Source: an uncultured Lewinella sp.
Lineage (GTDB): Bacteria; Bacteroidota; Bacteroidia; Chitinophagales; Saprospiraceae
DNA length: 37,197 nt
Assembly: GCA_913057785.1 (NCBI GenBank)
Contig: CAJXPD010000083.1
Location: 1 to 37,197, forward strand
Direction of reading: 5' to 3'
This document shows, piece by piece, positions 8,612-16,769 of this stretch. The position numbers and the translations under genes were made by a program. The number at the start of each line of letters is the position of its first letter. Position 1 is the stretch's first letter. Below the pieces are notes generated by a model, which worked only from the letters and a program-made list of their open reading frames with translations, did not search any database and had not been told where the DNA came from.

Positions 8612-11493
8612 GTGCTTGCGTTGGTGGTAAGACGCCTTTTTACTATATAGGTAAGCAGTAGGCCAAGAAGAACTAAGCCACCAAGCATGAGATAAGGAGC
8701 TATACCAGTCTGAAAATAGATTTGGTTCATGTTGCCGATGGGTACAAAGGATGCCCAGTAAAAGGGATGCACATCTTTGTGTTTCCCTTTTTCAATGAAG
8801 TCCAGCTTTGCAGCTCGCAGGGCTTCGTCTTTGGTGAAGCCTTCATTGATGAAATCGAAGAAGCTATGCATCAGCTGGCTGGTAGCTTTGTCGTCCACAC
8901 TCCAATGAGATGCCACCAGGCTCTTAGCTCCGGCATAGGAGAAGCTCCGGGCAATACTAGCAATACCCTCACCCTGTTGGAGCTCGCCTGTACCAGTCTC
9001 GCAGGCACTCAGAACGATCAGTTCGGCATTAGTATTTAGATTGTAAATCTCTCGCACAAATAGCAAGGCTTCGTCGCCCTGTACGTCTGTATTCTCTGTA
9101 AATGCGAGGAAGGAGTAATCCCCATAAGCATCGTTTGCTTTTCCATGAGTAGCTAAATGTAGAATTCGATACCGAGACTGTTCCTGCAAGAAATTAGCTT
9201 TGGTTGCTCGTACACCTGCGAAGATTTCGCCGCCGAGGCGCTCCTGCGTTCCTTGAACCTCCGCTTGGCTATATTTTAGTTCATTAAGCTGTTTACTGTG
9301 ATTGGGGCCAAAAGTAGGGGAGAAACCTAGATATGGCTTTAGTTTGCCCTTGGTCGGATGAGTTTGCATCTCTTTTAAAAGACCTGTAGAGTAATTGTAG
9401 CTAATAGTATAATCCTGGATCAGGTATTGGTATTCCTTGAACAGGGAAAGGTTTGAGGGCATCTCCTTGAGCAGAGCTTCAAAGGATAGATACCCGAGTT
9501 CCTCGTCAGGAATTAGAATCAGCCTGTGCTTAATCAGTGTTACCGCTGGGGCAATTAAGTGTTGATACAGATTGGATGCCGCTTTGGCATAGGATTCAAT
9601 GTTTGATCGCAATTCCTTGCTGGGGACATAAGGGAAATTTCGAATGGTATTATTGTAATTGCTGATTAGGCTTCGAAAATCAGATTGGATCGGAATACTC
9701 AAGACATGGAATTCACTTTGGTTGATGACGAACAAATACAGAAACCTATTGCCCAGGAAGTATTCCAAGATGCTTTCATTCTCGTTTATCAGGTGGCTTT
9801 GCAGCCAGGATATCTCTGGAGGTGTAGTCTCATACCGTAAGCGATAATACTCAGGAAAATCTTGTTCCAGTTGCTGTATGGAAGCTTTTAAGGACTGTTT
9901 TTTACTAAAAATTAGATTGTTTAAGCTGTCAATTTGTGGTTCGCTTTCCTTGAGATGCCGTTGCTGGATAAGAAAAAGTTGAGTTTCCAAGCTTCCAATA
10001 TCAGTCTCCAACTGGCCAATGACTTGCAATCGTTCATCGGGAACACCAGTAAAGGATGCCGCATCCGATTTTTTGAGAGATTCAAGCAGAATTAAACCCT
10101 TTGATTTTTCAGCATAGTAATAGGCTTGTTCATAGTAGCTTTTGTCTTTGCTTAAATCGCCAATGGTTATCGCAAGGTGCACCGCATCGGCGTAAATCGA
10201 CTGAGCGGACTGCGCCAAGGCCAACTTGGAAGCCGTAGCCGTGTAGCTTGTTCTTAAATGGTCAATAAGTTGGTCTGCCTGCGCAAGGTATTCGGCTGCC
10301 TGTTTAAGGTGGTCGATTTCCTGTTCTGCTTGAAACCGACGTTTGGGGATTTCGGCAGCCACCTTTAAGAGGCGAAGCAAGAGTACAGGATCATTGACGC
10401 GCTCAAAGGGGGAAGGGTGGTCTGACTGAAGTTGCAGAGCGCTTAAGCTCTCTTGGAAAGAAGCCTCCGCCTCATCCCAGTTTTCTTGCCAAGCCAAGGT
10501 AAGCCCCATATTGAAGTGGGTTGCTGCTACGTCCGGGTGGGCCGTACCATAGATCTTCTGTTGAATTCGTAAGGCTCGCTGGAATAAGTCCAGGGCTTTT
10601 GAACTTTGCCCCAATTGGTCATAAGCATTAGCCAAATTATTGTAGGAAAGGGCCACCAAGGGATGGTCATTACCGTACAAACTCTTCCAGATCAATTGGG
10701 CCTTATTTTGGTACAGAATAAAACTATCGATTTGCCCTTCCACACCATATAAATTCCCGAGATTCAACAATACATCAGCTACCTTTGGATGCTGCTCGCC
10801 AAAGGCAGTTTGATATCCGGCTAGAGAGGCACGATATGCCCGTTTGCTGGCTTCAAAATTTTGCTGATCATCATAACAAAGCCCAATGTTATTATGACAC
10901 TGCGCCAATTTTGGCAGTTGCTCTGGAATCAAATCTGAACGGATAGCTAGAGCCTGCTGATGAAAATCTAGCGCCTGATCAAAATCTCCACGGGCCTGCG
11001 CACAAATACCTAGATTAACATAACTATCTGCTATGGCAGGATGCCAGGTTCCCAGTTTTCTTTTCCGTTCCTCTAGCGCTTGCTCAAGCATTGGAACGGC
11101 TTGTCCGTACTCCTTAGTTTCGAGGAAGTAATTGCCGATCTTGTGAATAATCTCTGCTCGAAGTAAAATTGAATCTGAGAGACTTGGAGCCTGATGTAGT
11201 TTATTCAGTACCTGATCATACTGGAGCTTTGCCAATTGGTACTGACCCTGTTCCAGTTTGCAGTCTGCCAACACTAATTCGAGCCTAAGCGCCATCTCCA
11301 AAGTCAAGTCTGAATCCGATGAAGCTTCTTGTAGGAGACGATTGGCAATAGCAGTAGCCGTTTGGCAATCTGCATTCTGGCTTAGCCGCTGCACTTCCTG
11401 GAATTGTTCTTCTATCAGCAGGCTGTCCAGGGCTCCGAGGAGACTAGAGATGCAGAGGAACAGGGATAGTATGGTAAGGCGTAAAGATCGCAT
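8608..11493 (-). CDS. Secreted, membrane-anchored TPR-CHAT domain protein (caspase-like protease)
   Basis: A 961-residue protein. A signal peptide (about residues 1-20) is followed by a long run of tetratricopeptide repeats (about 90-370; e.g. SYNNLANAYDQLGQSSKALD), an alpha-helical linker (to about 560), and a CHAT domain (about 640-900). The catalytic dyad is visible: His783 in LHLATHGKA and Cys831 in LSACETGTG, followed by the conserved GAKSLVASHWSVDD. One transmembrane helix (about 933-953) and a short KRR tail end the chain, placing the protease on the extracytoplasmic side. CHAT is a clan CD cysteine protease; TPRs probably bind the substrate or regulator. It is divergent from the caspase-fold gene at 11853, with 359 bases between. 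Confidence 0.88.
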   Translation of the reverse strand: MRSLRLTILSLFLCISSLLGALDSLLIEEQFQEVQRLSQNADCQTATAIANRLLQEASSDSDLTLEMALRLELVLADCKLEQGQYQLAKLQYDQVLNKLHQAPSLSDSILLRAEIIHKIGNYFLETKEYGQAVPMLEQALEERKRKLGTWHPAIADSYVNLGICAQARGDFDQALDFHQQALAIRSDLIPEQLPKLAQCHNNIGLCYDDQQNFEASKRAYRASLAGYQTAFGEQHPKVADVLLNLGNLYGVEGQIDSFILYQNKAQLIWKSLYGNDHPLVALSYNNLANAYDQLGQSSKALDLFQRALRIQQKIYGTAHPDVAATHFNMGLTLAWQENWDEAEASFQESLSALQLQSDHPSPFERVNDPVLLLRLLKVAAEIPKRRFQAEQEIDHLKQAAEYLAQADQLIDHLRTSYTATASKLALAQSAQSIYADAVHLAITIGDLSKDKSYYEQAYYYAEKSKGLILLESLKKSDAASFTGVPDERLQVIGQLETDIGSLETQLFLIQQRHLKESEPQIDSLNNLIFSKKQSLKASIQQLEQDFPEYYRLRYETTPPEISWLQSHLINENESILEYFLGNRFLYLFVINQSEFHVLSIPIQSDFRSLISNYNNTIRNFPYVPSKELRSNIESYAKAASNLYQHLIAPAVTLIKHRLILIPDEELGYLSFEALLKEMPSNLSLFKEYQYLIQDYTISYNYSTGLLKEMQTHPTKGKLKPYLGFSPTFGPNHSKQLNELKYSQAEVQGTQERLGGEIFAGVRATKANFLQEQSRYRILHLATHGKANDAYGDYSFLAFTENTDVQGDEALLFVREIYNLNTNAELIVLSACETGTGELQQGEGIASIARSFSYAGAKSLVASHWSVDDKATSQLMHSFFDFINEGFTKDEALRAAKLDFIEKGKHKDVHPFYWASFVPIGNMNQIYFQTGIAPYLMLGGLVLLGLLLTYIVKRRLTTNAST

Positions 11494-11852
11494 GTATCGA
11501 ATTACACTTTTGCGTGTTGCGTCGTAAGCGAATCATTTGAATAAGGGTAGAACGACGGAAAATTTCGCCTCCTTTTTTTGCGTTAAATTTGAGCTAATAT
11601 ATAGAATTTGTTCATCTCCCACTGAAAACATCAGTCCGACCAGTTGGGAAAGAAAGAAATCCATTCCAAGGACTGGCGAAATTCCAGTCAATTGTTTTCT
11701 TTTGTTGTGTGAAGCGGATACTAACTGATGACTCAGGACAATTTAAGCGTCCCAATACACTATTATTATAGTAGTTGTACTTTAAAGGGGCAAAAGATAG
11801 AGCAGATTTCGACCAAGTCATTACCACTAGTTCAACTTAAAGCGGATTCATA
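11494..11852. other. Divergent intergenic region between the CHAT gene and the pseudo-caspase gene
   Basis: A 359-base stretch with no convincing gene. A -7-like box TAAATTTG lies at 11584-11591 on the plus strand. Downstream, CCAGTTGG (11640-11647) can pair with CCAAGGACTGG (11666-11676) with a 3-base bulge, while the GACTGG half of the latter can instead pair with CCAGTC at 11684-11689, followed by a T-rich stretch. This could be a leader or small RNA for the plus-strand gene; evidence is only base pairing. Small open frames here have no family resemblance. Confidence 0.35.
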
Positions 11853-13436
11853 ATGAACAAGCAGCCGACAAAATCCATTTTCCTAATTCTTCTTTTAAAC
11901 CTGGCCTGTCTAGGTTTTGGTCTCGCTACTACTATGGAGCTCGTCGATGAACGACCTGATATTGTGGTCTGTAGTCAGGAGATGGAAGCCAGATTACTAG
12001 TCAACCGATTCAGCTTCAGTCCGGCTGCGAATCCGCAACCGGGACAAGATATTTTATTGAATGTAGAAGTACTAAATGCCGGCAATACTGCTTCTCCGGC
12101 GACCATGGCAAAATTCCGCTTGCCTGCTGGAGTATCGGCAAGAAACGGTTTGAGCAAAGGAGTGCCGGCGCTAGGAGCCGGACAATCGCATAGAATCAAT
12201 TTTTATTTTAGTTATACATCTGCCTTTGCGGAGAGCACCATATCCGTGATAATGGAGACCCCTTCTCTCCCTGGTATATCTGGATTGAAAAAGACGATGT
12301 TTATCAGTGTGAGTAGTCAAAGTAGAAGTGTTGTCCGGAATCAAGGGAGTGAAGTGTATTGGGTGTCACCTGATCCAGACGAGAATAGAGGGACCATTCG
12401 AACTAACCAAAAGCAGGTAGATCTAAAGGTCATGGCCCTTTCCGATGGAGAATTGTCCAAAAAGAACTTTGCCATCCGAGTGAATGGTAGACGGGCACAA
12501 GGTCAAAAAACGGATCTAAACAAACTGAAATCTAGCAGCGAAACAGACAATAGGGTTAATCATAGCTTCACCTCCGCACTAGAATTAAAAGAAGGGCGGA
12601 ATGAGGTGCAGATTGTCTATTATGAGCAAGACGGAGAAACAGTGGCGGCGCGAACCAAAACCTTTGTATTCTATTACGAACCCCCGGTTAAGGCCAATTT
12701 ATATCTCTGGACGATCGGAGCGATTCAGGAAGGTAAACAGTGGGACAAAGTGGTAAGGCAGTTGACTACTGAATTCAAACAAACCTTTCAAAAAGAAGAA
12801 ACCCTGATTGATCAGACTCATTTTTACGAGCTGTTTACTGAAAAAAATACGAAACGACTCTCATTGATAAAGTCGTTGGCTCAATTGGAGCGCCTTCCCA
12901 TTAAGGACAATGATTGGGTGATTTTGTATTGGGCAAGCCATACACAATCTGCCTCAAATCAAGACTTGATATTGCAGCCCAGCGATTTTGATCAAGAATA
13001 TCCGGGAATCACGGGTTTAGAGTTGAGCCGTGATGTTTTGCGGCAGCTACAGAAAGCTAAAGGGAAGAAGATCCTTTTTCTTGATACAGCAGATAAGTCC
13101 ATTGACCTAAGTCGAGATCAAAATGCTTTGTCTGGCCTAATTAGGTCAATCGCGCCATCGGTGGAGGTCTTTTTAGTAGATGGAAATGCTGGTTCCATAA
13201 ACGCGGAGGCTCTATTGGGTAGGACCCTGTTGGAAGCGATGCAAAATGTCGAAGTAGAATTGAGTAAAGGCGAAAAATCTCGCCTAAGTGTAGAAGGAAA
13301 AGAGGTAACGGTAGAGAATTTGAGTGCCTTTATACGAGCACGTTTATCATTCTTGTCGCAAAACACTAAAGTATTATTGCATCAACGGGGAACGGATATT
13401 CCCAGGGAGCGACCTCTTATGGAACTAGGGCAATAA
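11853..13436 (+). CDS. Secreted caspase-fold (C14-like) protein with degenerate active site
   Basis: A 527-residue protein with a signal peptide (about residues 1-25). Residues about 48-150 form a CARDB-like Ig domain (VNRFSFSPAANPQPGQDILL), followed by a second Ig-like region (about 165-275). From about 282 to 440 there is a caspase p20-like domain: NDWVILYWASHTQS corresponds to the usual YYSGHG strand, so His363 sits in the catalytic His slot; KKILFLDTADKS corresponds to LLFLDACHSG, so Ala413 sits where the catalytic Cys should be. The fold looks kept but activity lost. It is divergent from the TPR-CHAT gene, and overlaps the convergent flavin reductase gene by 12 bases at its 3' end. Likely a regulator or scaffold; inference. 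Confidence 0.72.
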   Translation: MNKQPTKSIFLILLLNLACLGFGLATTMELVDERPDIVVCSQEMEARLLVNRFSFSPAANPQPGQDILLNVEVLNAGNTASPATMAKFRLPAGVSARNGLSKGVPALGAGQSHRINFYFSYTSAFAESTISVIMETPSLPGISGLKKTMFISVSSQSRSVVRNQGSEVYWVSPDPDENRGTIRTNQKQVDLKVMALSDGELSKKNFAIRVNGRRAQGQKTDLNKLKSSSETDNRVNHSFTSALELKEGRNEVQIVYYEQDGETVAARTKTFVFYYEPPVKANLYLWTIGAIQEGKQWDKVVRQLTTEFKQTFQKEETLIDQTHFYELFTEKNTKRLSLIKSLAQLERLPIKDNDWVILYWASHTQSASNQDLILQPSDFDQEYPGITGLELSRDVLRQLQKAKGKKILFLDTADKSIDLSRDQNALSGLIRSIAPSVEVFLVDGNAGSINAEALLGRTLLEAMQNVEVELSKGEKSRLSVEGKEVTVENLSAFIRARLSFLSQNTKVLLHQRGTDIPRERPLMELGQ

Positions 13437-13907
13437 TTCTCGATATCCTCCTTGAAAATAGATTAATGGGCGCTTTTCAGGCCGATGCCCCATATCTATT
13501 ACCTCGCCAATGAAGATAACATGATCTCCGCTTTCTAGCGAAGACGATAGGCGACAATCCAAATATCCCATGGCTCCATCAAGAATCGGAGATCCGGTTT
13601 CGGCAGATTTGTAGGAAACCAATTGATATCTTTCTTCAGTTGAAAGTTCCCGATTGGCAAAGCCGTTGGAAACCTCGATTTGATCATCCGCCAGAATGTT
13701 CACGGCGAAAGCCCCATTCTTCAGGAAGACGGGACAGCCTTTCGAATCTTTATGTAAGCAAAACAAAATCAGGGGCGGATCCAGAGAGACAGAAGTATAC
13801 GAATTCGCTGTAAAGCCAAACTTATCGTCACCTACTTGGGTAGTGATCACCGTCACACCCGTCGCAAACTGCCCCATAACCTTTCGTAACTCCAAAGTAT
13901 CCATCAT
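13425..13907 (-). CDS. Flavin reductase-like FMN-binding protein
   Basis: About 160 residues starting MMDTLELRKVMGQFATGVTVITT. The pattern MGQFATGVTVIT, GFTANSYTSVSLDPPLILFCL and AVNILADDQ is that of the flavin reductase domain family (HpaC/RutF/DIM6-NTAB), which binds FMN and passes electrons from NAD(P)H to flavin for a partner monooxygenase. The frame is open to 14039, but upstream residues do not resemble the family, and the paired ATGs at 13907/13904 fit the usual N-terminus. No partner monooxygenase is seen nearby. Its 3' end overlaps the end of the convergent pseudo-caspase gene by 12 bases. Confidence 0.85.
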   Translation of the reverse strand: MMDTLELRKVMGQFATGVTVITTQVGDDKFGFTANSYTSVSLDPPLILFCLHKDSKGCPVFLKNGAFAVNILADDQIEVSNGFANRELSTEERYQLVSYKSAETGSPILDGAMGYLDCRLSSSLESGDHVIFIGEVIDMGHRPEKRPLIYFQGGYRELLP

Positions 13908-14080
13908 GTCATTCAAGTCTAATTTCGCGAAAAGATAACATCCTAAGCGGACATTCCCAACTGACTTAGGGGAAACGACCTGGGATATAATTTGTTTAAG
14001 CCCTGCGCGAATATCTTTCAGGAATATTATATTGCACACCTCAGTGACCCAAATTTATACCATCGGAAAAATTTCAATTG

Positions 14081-14932
14081 ATGTACACAACCTTAATCGA
14101 AGCGGAGGAATTACAGAAACTCCTCGATTCAGCTGATGTTTGCATTGTAGACTGCCGCCATTTTCTGGCTGATTTAGAGCGGGGCAGGACCTTGTATCAA
14201 GAAAGTCATATTCCTGGCGCGCACTTTGCTCACCTGGACGAGGATCTGTCTGGGGAGATCATCCCAGGAACGACGGGCCGCCATCCCTTCCCACTACTAG
14301 ATAACTTCCTGGAGAAATGTCGCAGTTGGGGTATCGGCCGATCTACGCAGGTAGTGGCCTATGATCAGGGGCATGGAGGTATCGCAGCGCGTCTATGGTT
14401 TCTATTGCATTGGATTGGTCATGACAAAGCCGCTGTCCTGAACGGTGGTTGGGCAAGATGGGAAGGATTGCAATTGCCTACTAGCAACAAGCCGGCGGTT
14501 GCCTCACCGCAACCTTTTGTTCCCAAGCTTAGAGCGGGATTATTGGTCGATGCGGCGCGATTGCAACAGTTACAAAAAGAAGCTGGTGCCTTGGTAGTGG
14601 ATTCACGTGCTGCCCCTAGGTACCGGGGAGAAGAGGAACCCATTGATTCGATTGCTGGGCATATCCCAGGTGCCATTTCTGCTCCGTTTGTTGAAAATTT
14701 AGGAGGAGATGGTCGCTTTAAGCCTGAAGTTGAATTAAGGCAACGTTTTGATCAGCTATTGGGTGAGCAGGAGATTACCAATACAATCTTTTATTGCGGT
14801 TCGGGAGTCACAGCTTGCCACAATTTGTTGGCCTTGCATCACCTGGGACATACAGGGGCTAAACTATATCCGGGTTCCTGGAGTGATTGGATTACGGTCG
14901 ATAGCAGACCCGTAGCTACTGGCAACAACTAG
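14081..14932 (+). CDS. Sulfurtransferase, tandem rhodanese domains (thiosulfate/3-mercaptopyruvate type)
   Basis: A 283-residue protein with two rhodanese domains: an inactive N-terminal one (about 1-135; VDCRHFLADLERG, HIPGAHFAHLDEDLSG) and a catalytic C-terminal one (about 150-283). The active loop is YCGSGVTAC with Cys239 as the persulfide-forming residue. CGSGVT is the loop typical of 3-mercaptopyruvate sulfurtransferases (SseA type), rather than the CRxGxx of thiosulfate rhodanese, so that substrate is favoured. No signal peptide, hence cytoplasmic. A TTG codon precedes the ATG at 14081; the ATG is preferred. The MFS gene begins 24 bases after the stop. Confidence 0.9.
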   Translation: MYTTLIEAEELQKLLDSADVCIVDCRHFLADLERGRTLYQESHIPGAHFAHLDEDLSGEIIPGTTGRHPFPLLDNFLEKCRSWGIGRSTQVVAYDQGHGGIAARLWFLLHWIGHDKAAVLNGGWARWEGLQLPTSNKPAVASPQPFVPKLRAGLLVDAARLQQLQKEAGALVVDSRAAPRYRGEEEPIDSIAGHIPGAISAPFVENLGGDGRFKPEVELRQRFDQLLGEQEITNTIFYCGSGVTACHNLLALHHLGHTGAKLYPGSWSDWITVDSRPVATGNN

Positions 14933-14956
14933 ACCGAATTGACAGTGAATACTGAA

Positions 14957-16138
14957 ATGCAACGTCCCTGGCACATCCTGCCCGTTATCGTGATTGCCCA
15001 ATTCGCAGGTACTTCCCTCTGGTTTGCCAGCAATGCCGTGATGCCAGAGCTATCACTAGCTTTCGCATTGGGAGAAGGGGCAGTGAGCGATTTGACTTCT
15101 GCCGTACAGTTTGGTTTCATCGGAGGCACCTTAGTCTTTGCAATCTTGAATTTAGCAGATCGGGTTTCTCCAAGTTTGCTCTTTTTAGTCAGTGCATTGC
15201 TTGGGGCTATCTGTAACGCTTTGGTTGTGTGGGCCCCAATGGGTTTAACAGGTTTACTGCTGTATCGTTTCTCCACTGGTTTCTTTTTGGCGGGTATCTA
15301 TCCGGTAGGGATGAAGATTGCCTCCGATTGGTTTGCTGGACAACTGGGCAAAGCCCTTGGCCTTTTGGTAGGAGCACTAGTACTGGGGACGGCACTTCCG
15401 CACTTGATTCGAAGCTTAGGGGCCGAGTTGGACTGGTCCCTAGTGATCTTGTCCGTATCTGGTTTGGCTACCTTGGGCGGACTTCTTCTTTACCTAAGCA
15501 TTCCAGATGGTCCGCACCGGAAAAAGGGGACAAAGTTTAATCCCAAGGCACTAATCAATGTATTTAAAGAAAAGGATTTCCGGGCTGCAACAGTGGGTTA
15601 CTTTGGCCATATGTGGGAGTTATATGCTTTTTGGACCTTCGTGCCAGTATTGTTGGGATATTATTTGGAGATGCAGGACGGCGTCTCCGTAGACATATCA
15701 TTCTGGTCCTTTATGATCATAGCCTCAGGCTTCCTAGGATGCACCATTGGCGGTTATATCTCGATAAGGAAGGGTAGTGCATGGGTAGCCTTTCTGCTAC
15801 TTACAGTTTCGTTAATCTGCTGTGTGCTTTCCGCCTTCGCCTATGCCTTACCTGTACCCCTCTTTTTCATTTTTTTGTTAATTTGGGGAATCAGCGTGGT
15901 CGGAGACTCTCCACAGTTTTCTACCTTAACAGCTAGAACGGCACCAAAAGAATGGGTGGGATCTGCTTTGACCATTTCCACCTGTATTGGTTTTAGTATC
16001 ACAATCTTTAGTATTCAAATTCTGAAACAAGCCCAATTGAATGGCCAGATTCACTGGGCACTACTTTGGTTGGTGCCCGGCCCGATCTTAGGCCTTTGGG
16101 CAACTTTCCCATTGCTGAAAAAGGAGCGCAAAAGCTGA
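14957..16138 (+). CDS. MFS transporter, substrate unknown
   Basis: A 393-residue protein with about 12 transmembrane helices and a basic C-terminal KKERKS tail. The N-terminus RPWHILPVIVIAQFAGTSLWF and SASDWFAGQLGKALG-like loop (here IASDWFAGQLGKALG) mark an MFS carrier of the cyanate/nitrate-type or CynX-like branches; I cannot assign a substrate. Frame is open from a TTG at 14939, but ATG at 14957 places the first helix normally. It sits between the rhodanese gene (24 bases upstream) and a MarR regulator (46 bases downstream), so it may belong to the same transcript as marR or be under its control. Confidence 0.8.
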   Translation: MQRPWHILPVIVIAQFAGTSLWFASNAVMPELSLAFALGEGAVSDLTSAVQFGFIGGTLVFAILNLADRVSPSLLFLVSALLGAICNALVVWAPMGLTGLLLYRFSTGFFLAGIYPVGMKIASDWFAGQLGKALGLLVGALVLGTALPHLIRSLGAELDWSLVILSVSGLATLGGLLLYLSIPDGPHRKKGTKFNPKALINVFKEKDFRAATVGYFGHMWELYAFWTFVPVLLGYYLEMQDGVSVDISFWSFMIIASGFLGCTIGGYISIRKGSAWVAFLLLTVSLICCVLSAFAYALPVPLFFIFLLIWGISVVGDSPQFSTLTARTAPKEWVGSALTISTCIGFSITIFSIQILKQAQLNGQIHWALLWLVPGPILGLWATFPLLKKERKS

Positions 16139-16184
16139 TTTTAGAAAAAACTCTATCGTAAACCAAGCGCTTTAAAGGGGAATT

Positions 16185-16634
16185 ATGGACAAAACAGAAG
16201 CTGCAAAGAAAATTGGTTATTATCTGGAAAGAACCACGAGAATCGTAAAGCTGAGCTATTTACAGGCTTTTGCTCAACTTGGTGTGGACATTACGCCTGA
16301 ACAGTGGGTGATGCTGGACAGTTTATACCAGAGGAATGGGCAATCACAAACCGAACTGGCAGGAGATAGTTATAAAAATGCTCCCACTGTTTCCAGAATA
16401 ATTGACCTGCTTGAAAAGAAAGGCTTAGTCGAGAGGCAAAGATTTGCCAATGACCGGCGACGATACAAGATTTTTTTGACTAAGAAAGGACAGACCACGG
16501 TTGAAAAAGTTCAGCCTGCTGTGGTAGCCTTACGTGAAAAGGGCTGGAAAGAACTTACCGACGAAGACTATTCCAATTTTCTACGCATCCTAAATCAGGT
16601 CTTCGAAAATCTAAATCTACAATCTGGAACTTAA
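16185..16634 (+). CDS. MarR-family transcriptional regulator
   Basis: A 149-residue winged helix-turn-helix protein. Residues about 45-110 hold the DNA-binding core: QTELAGDSYKNAPTVSRIIDLLEKKGLVER is the recognition helix region and ANDRRRYKIFLTKKG is the wing. N- and C-terminal helices should form the dimer interface. An unusually good ribosome binding site, AAAGGGG, lies 5 bases before the ATG. Members bind palindromes and usually respond to small phenolic ligands. The gene lies just upstream of hpd, which has two TGTC/GACA inverted repeats at its promoter, so control of tyrosine catabolism is the best inference. Confidence 0.9.
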   Translation: MDKTEAAKKIGYYLERTTRIVKLSYLQAFAQLGVDITPEQWVMLDSLYQRNGQSQTELAGDSYKNAPTVSRIIDLLEKKGLVERQRFANDRRRYKIFLTKKGQTTVEKVQPAVVALREKGWKELTDEDYSNFLRILNQVFENLNLQSGT

Positions 16635-16684
16635 GATCCTTGTTTAACCATTGAGGTGGACACGAAGGTAAAAAGGTACTGATT

Positions 16685-16697
16685 TTGTCGTATGACA
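16685..16697 (+). promoter_or_regulatory. Upstream TGTC-N4-GACA inverted repeat (candidate operator 1)
   Basis: TTGTCGTATGACA contains half-sites TGTC and GACA separated by four bases. The same half-sites, two bases apart, recur in the perfect palindrome at 16728-16739, centred about 42 bases downstream, roughly four helical turns. Both lie between marR and hpd. Candidate second binding site for the adjacent MarR protein; the differing spacer weakens the case. Confidence 0.35.
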
Positions 16698-16699
16698 GC

Positions 16700-16739
16700 T
16701 TGCAGATTTCTTAGAAAAGAAATATATTTGTCATGACAA
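16700..16739 (+). promoter_or_regulatory. hpd promoter with overlapping palindromic operator
   Basis: A TTG at 16700-16702 followed after 20 bases by TATATTTG (16723-16730) matches the Bacteroidota sigma-A pattern TTG-N17-23-TAnnTTTG. The perfect 12-base palindrome TTGTCATGACAA (16728-16739) overlaps the end of the -7 box and the expected transcription start, the classic position for a repressor. hpd starts at 16770. The likely ligand-binding partner is the MarR protein encoded immediately upstream. Confidence 0.6.
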
Positions 16740-16769
16740 CTATTAATAAAGCAATTAAATTGAGAAAAT

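Noticed and set aside
11612..11827. Small minus-strand open frame between the CHAT and pseudo-caspase genes
   Set aside because: No family resemblance, no ribosome site, and it lies across the putative leader structures.
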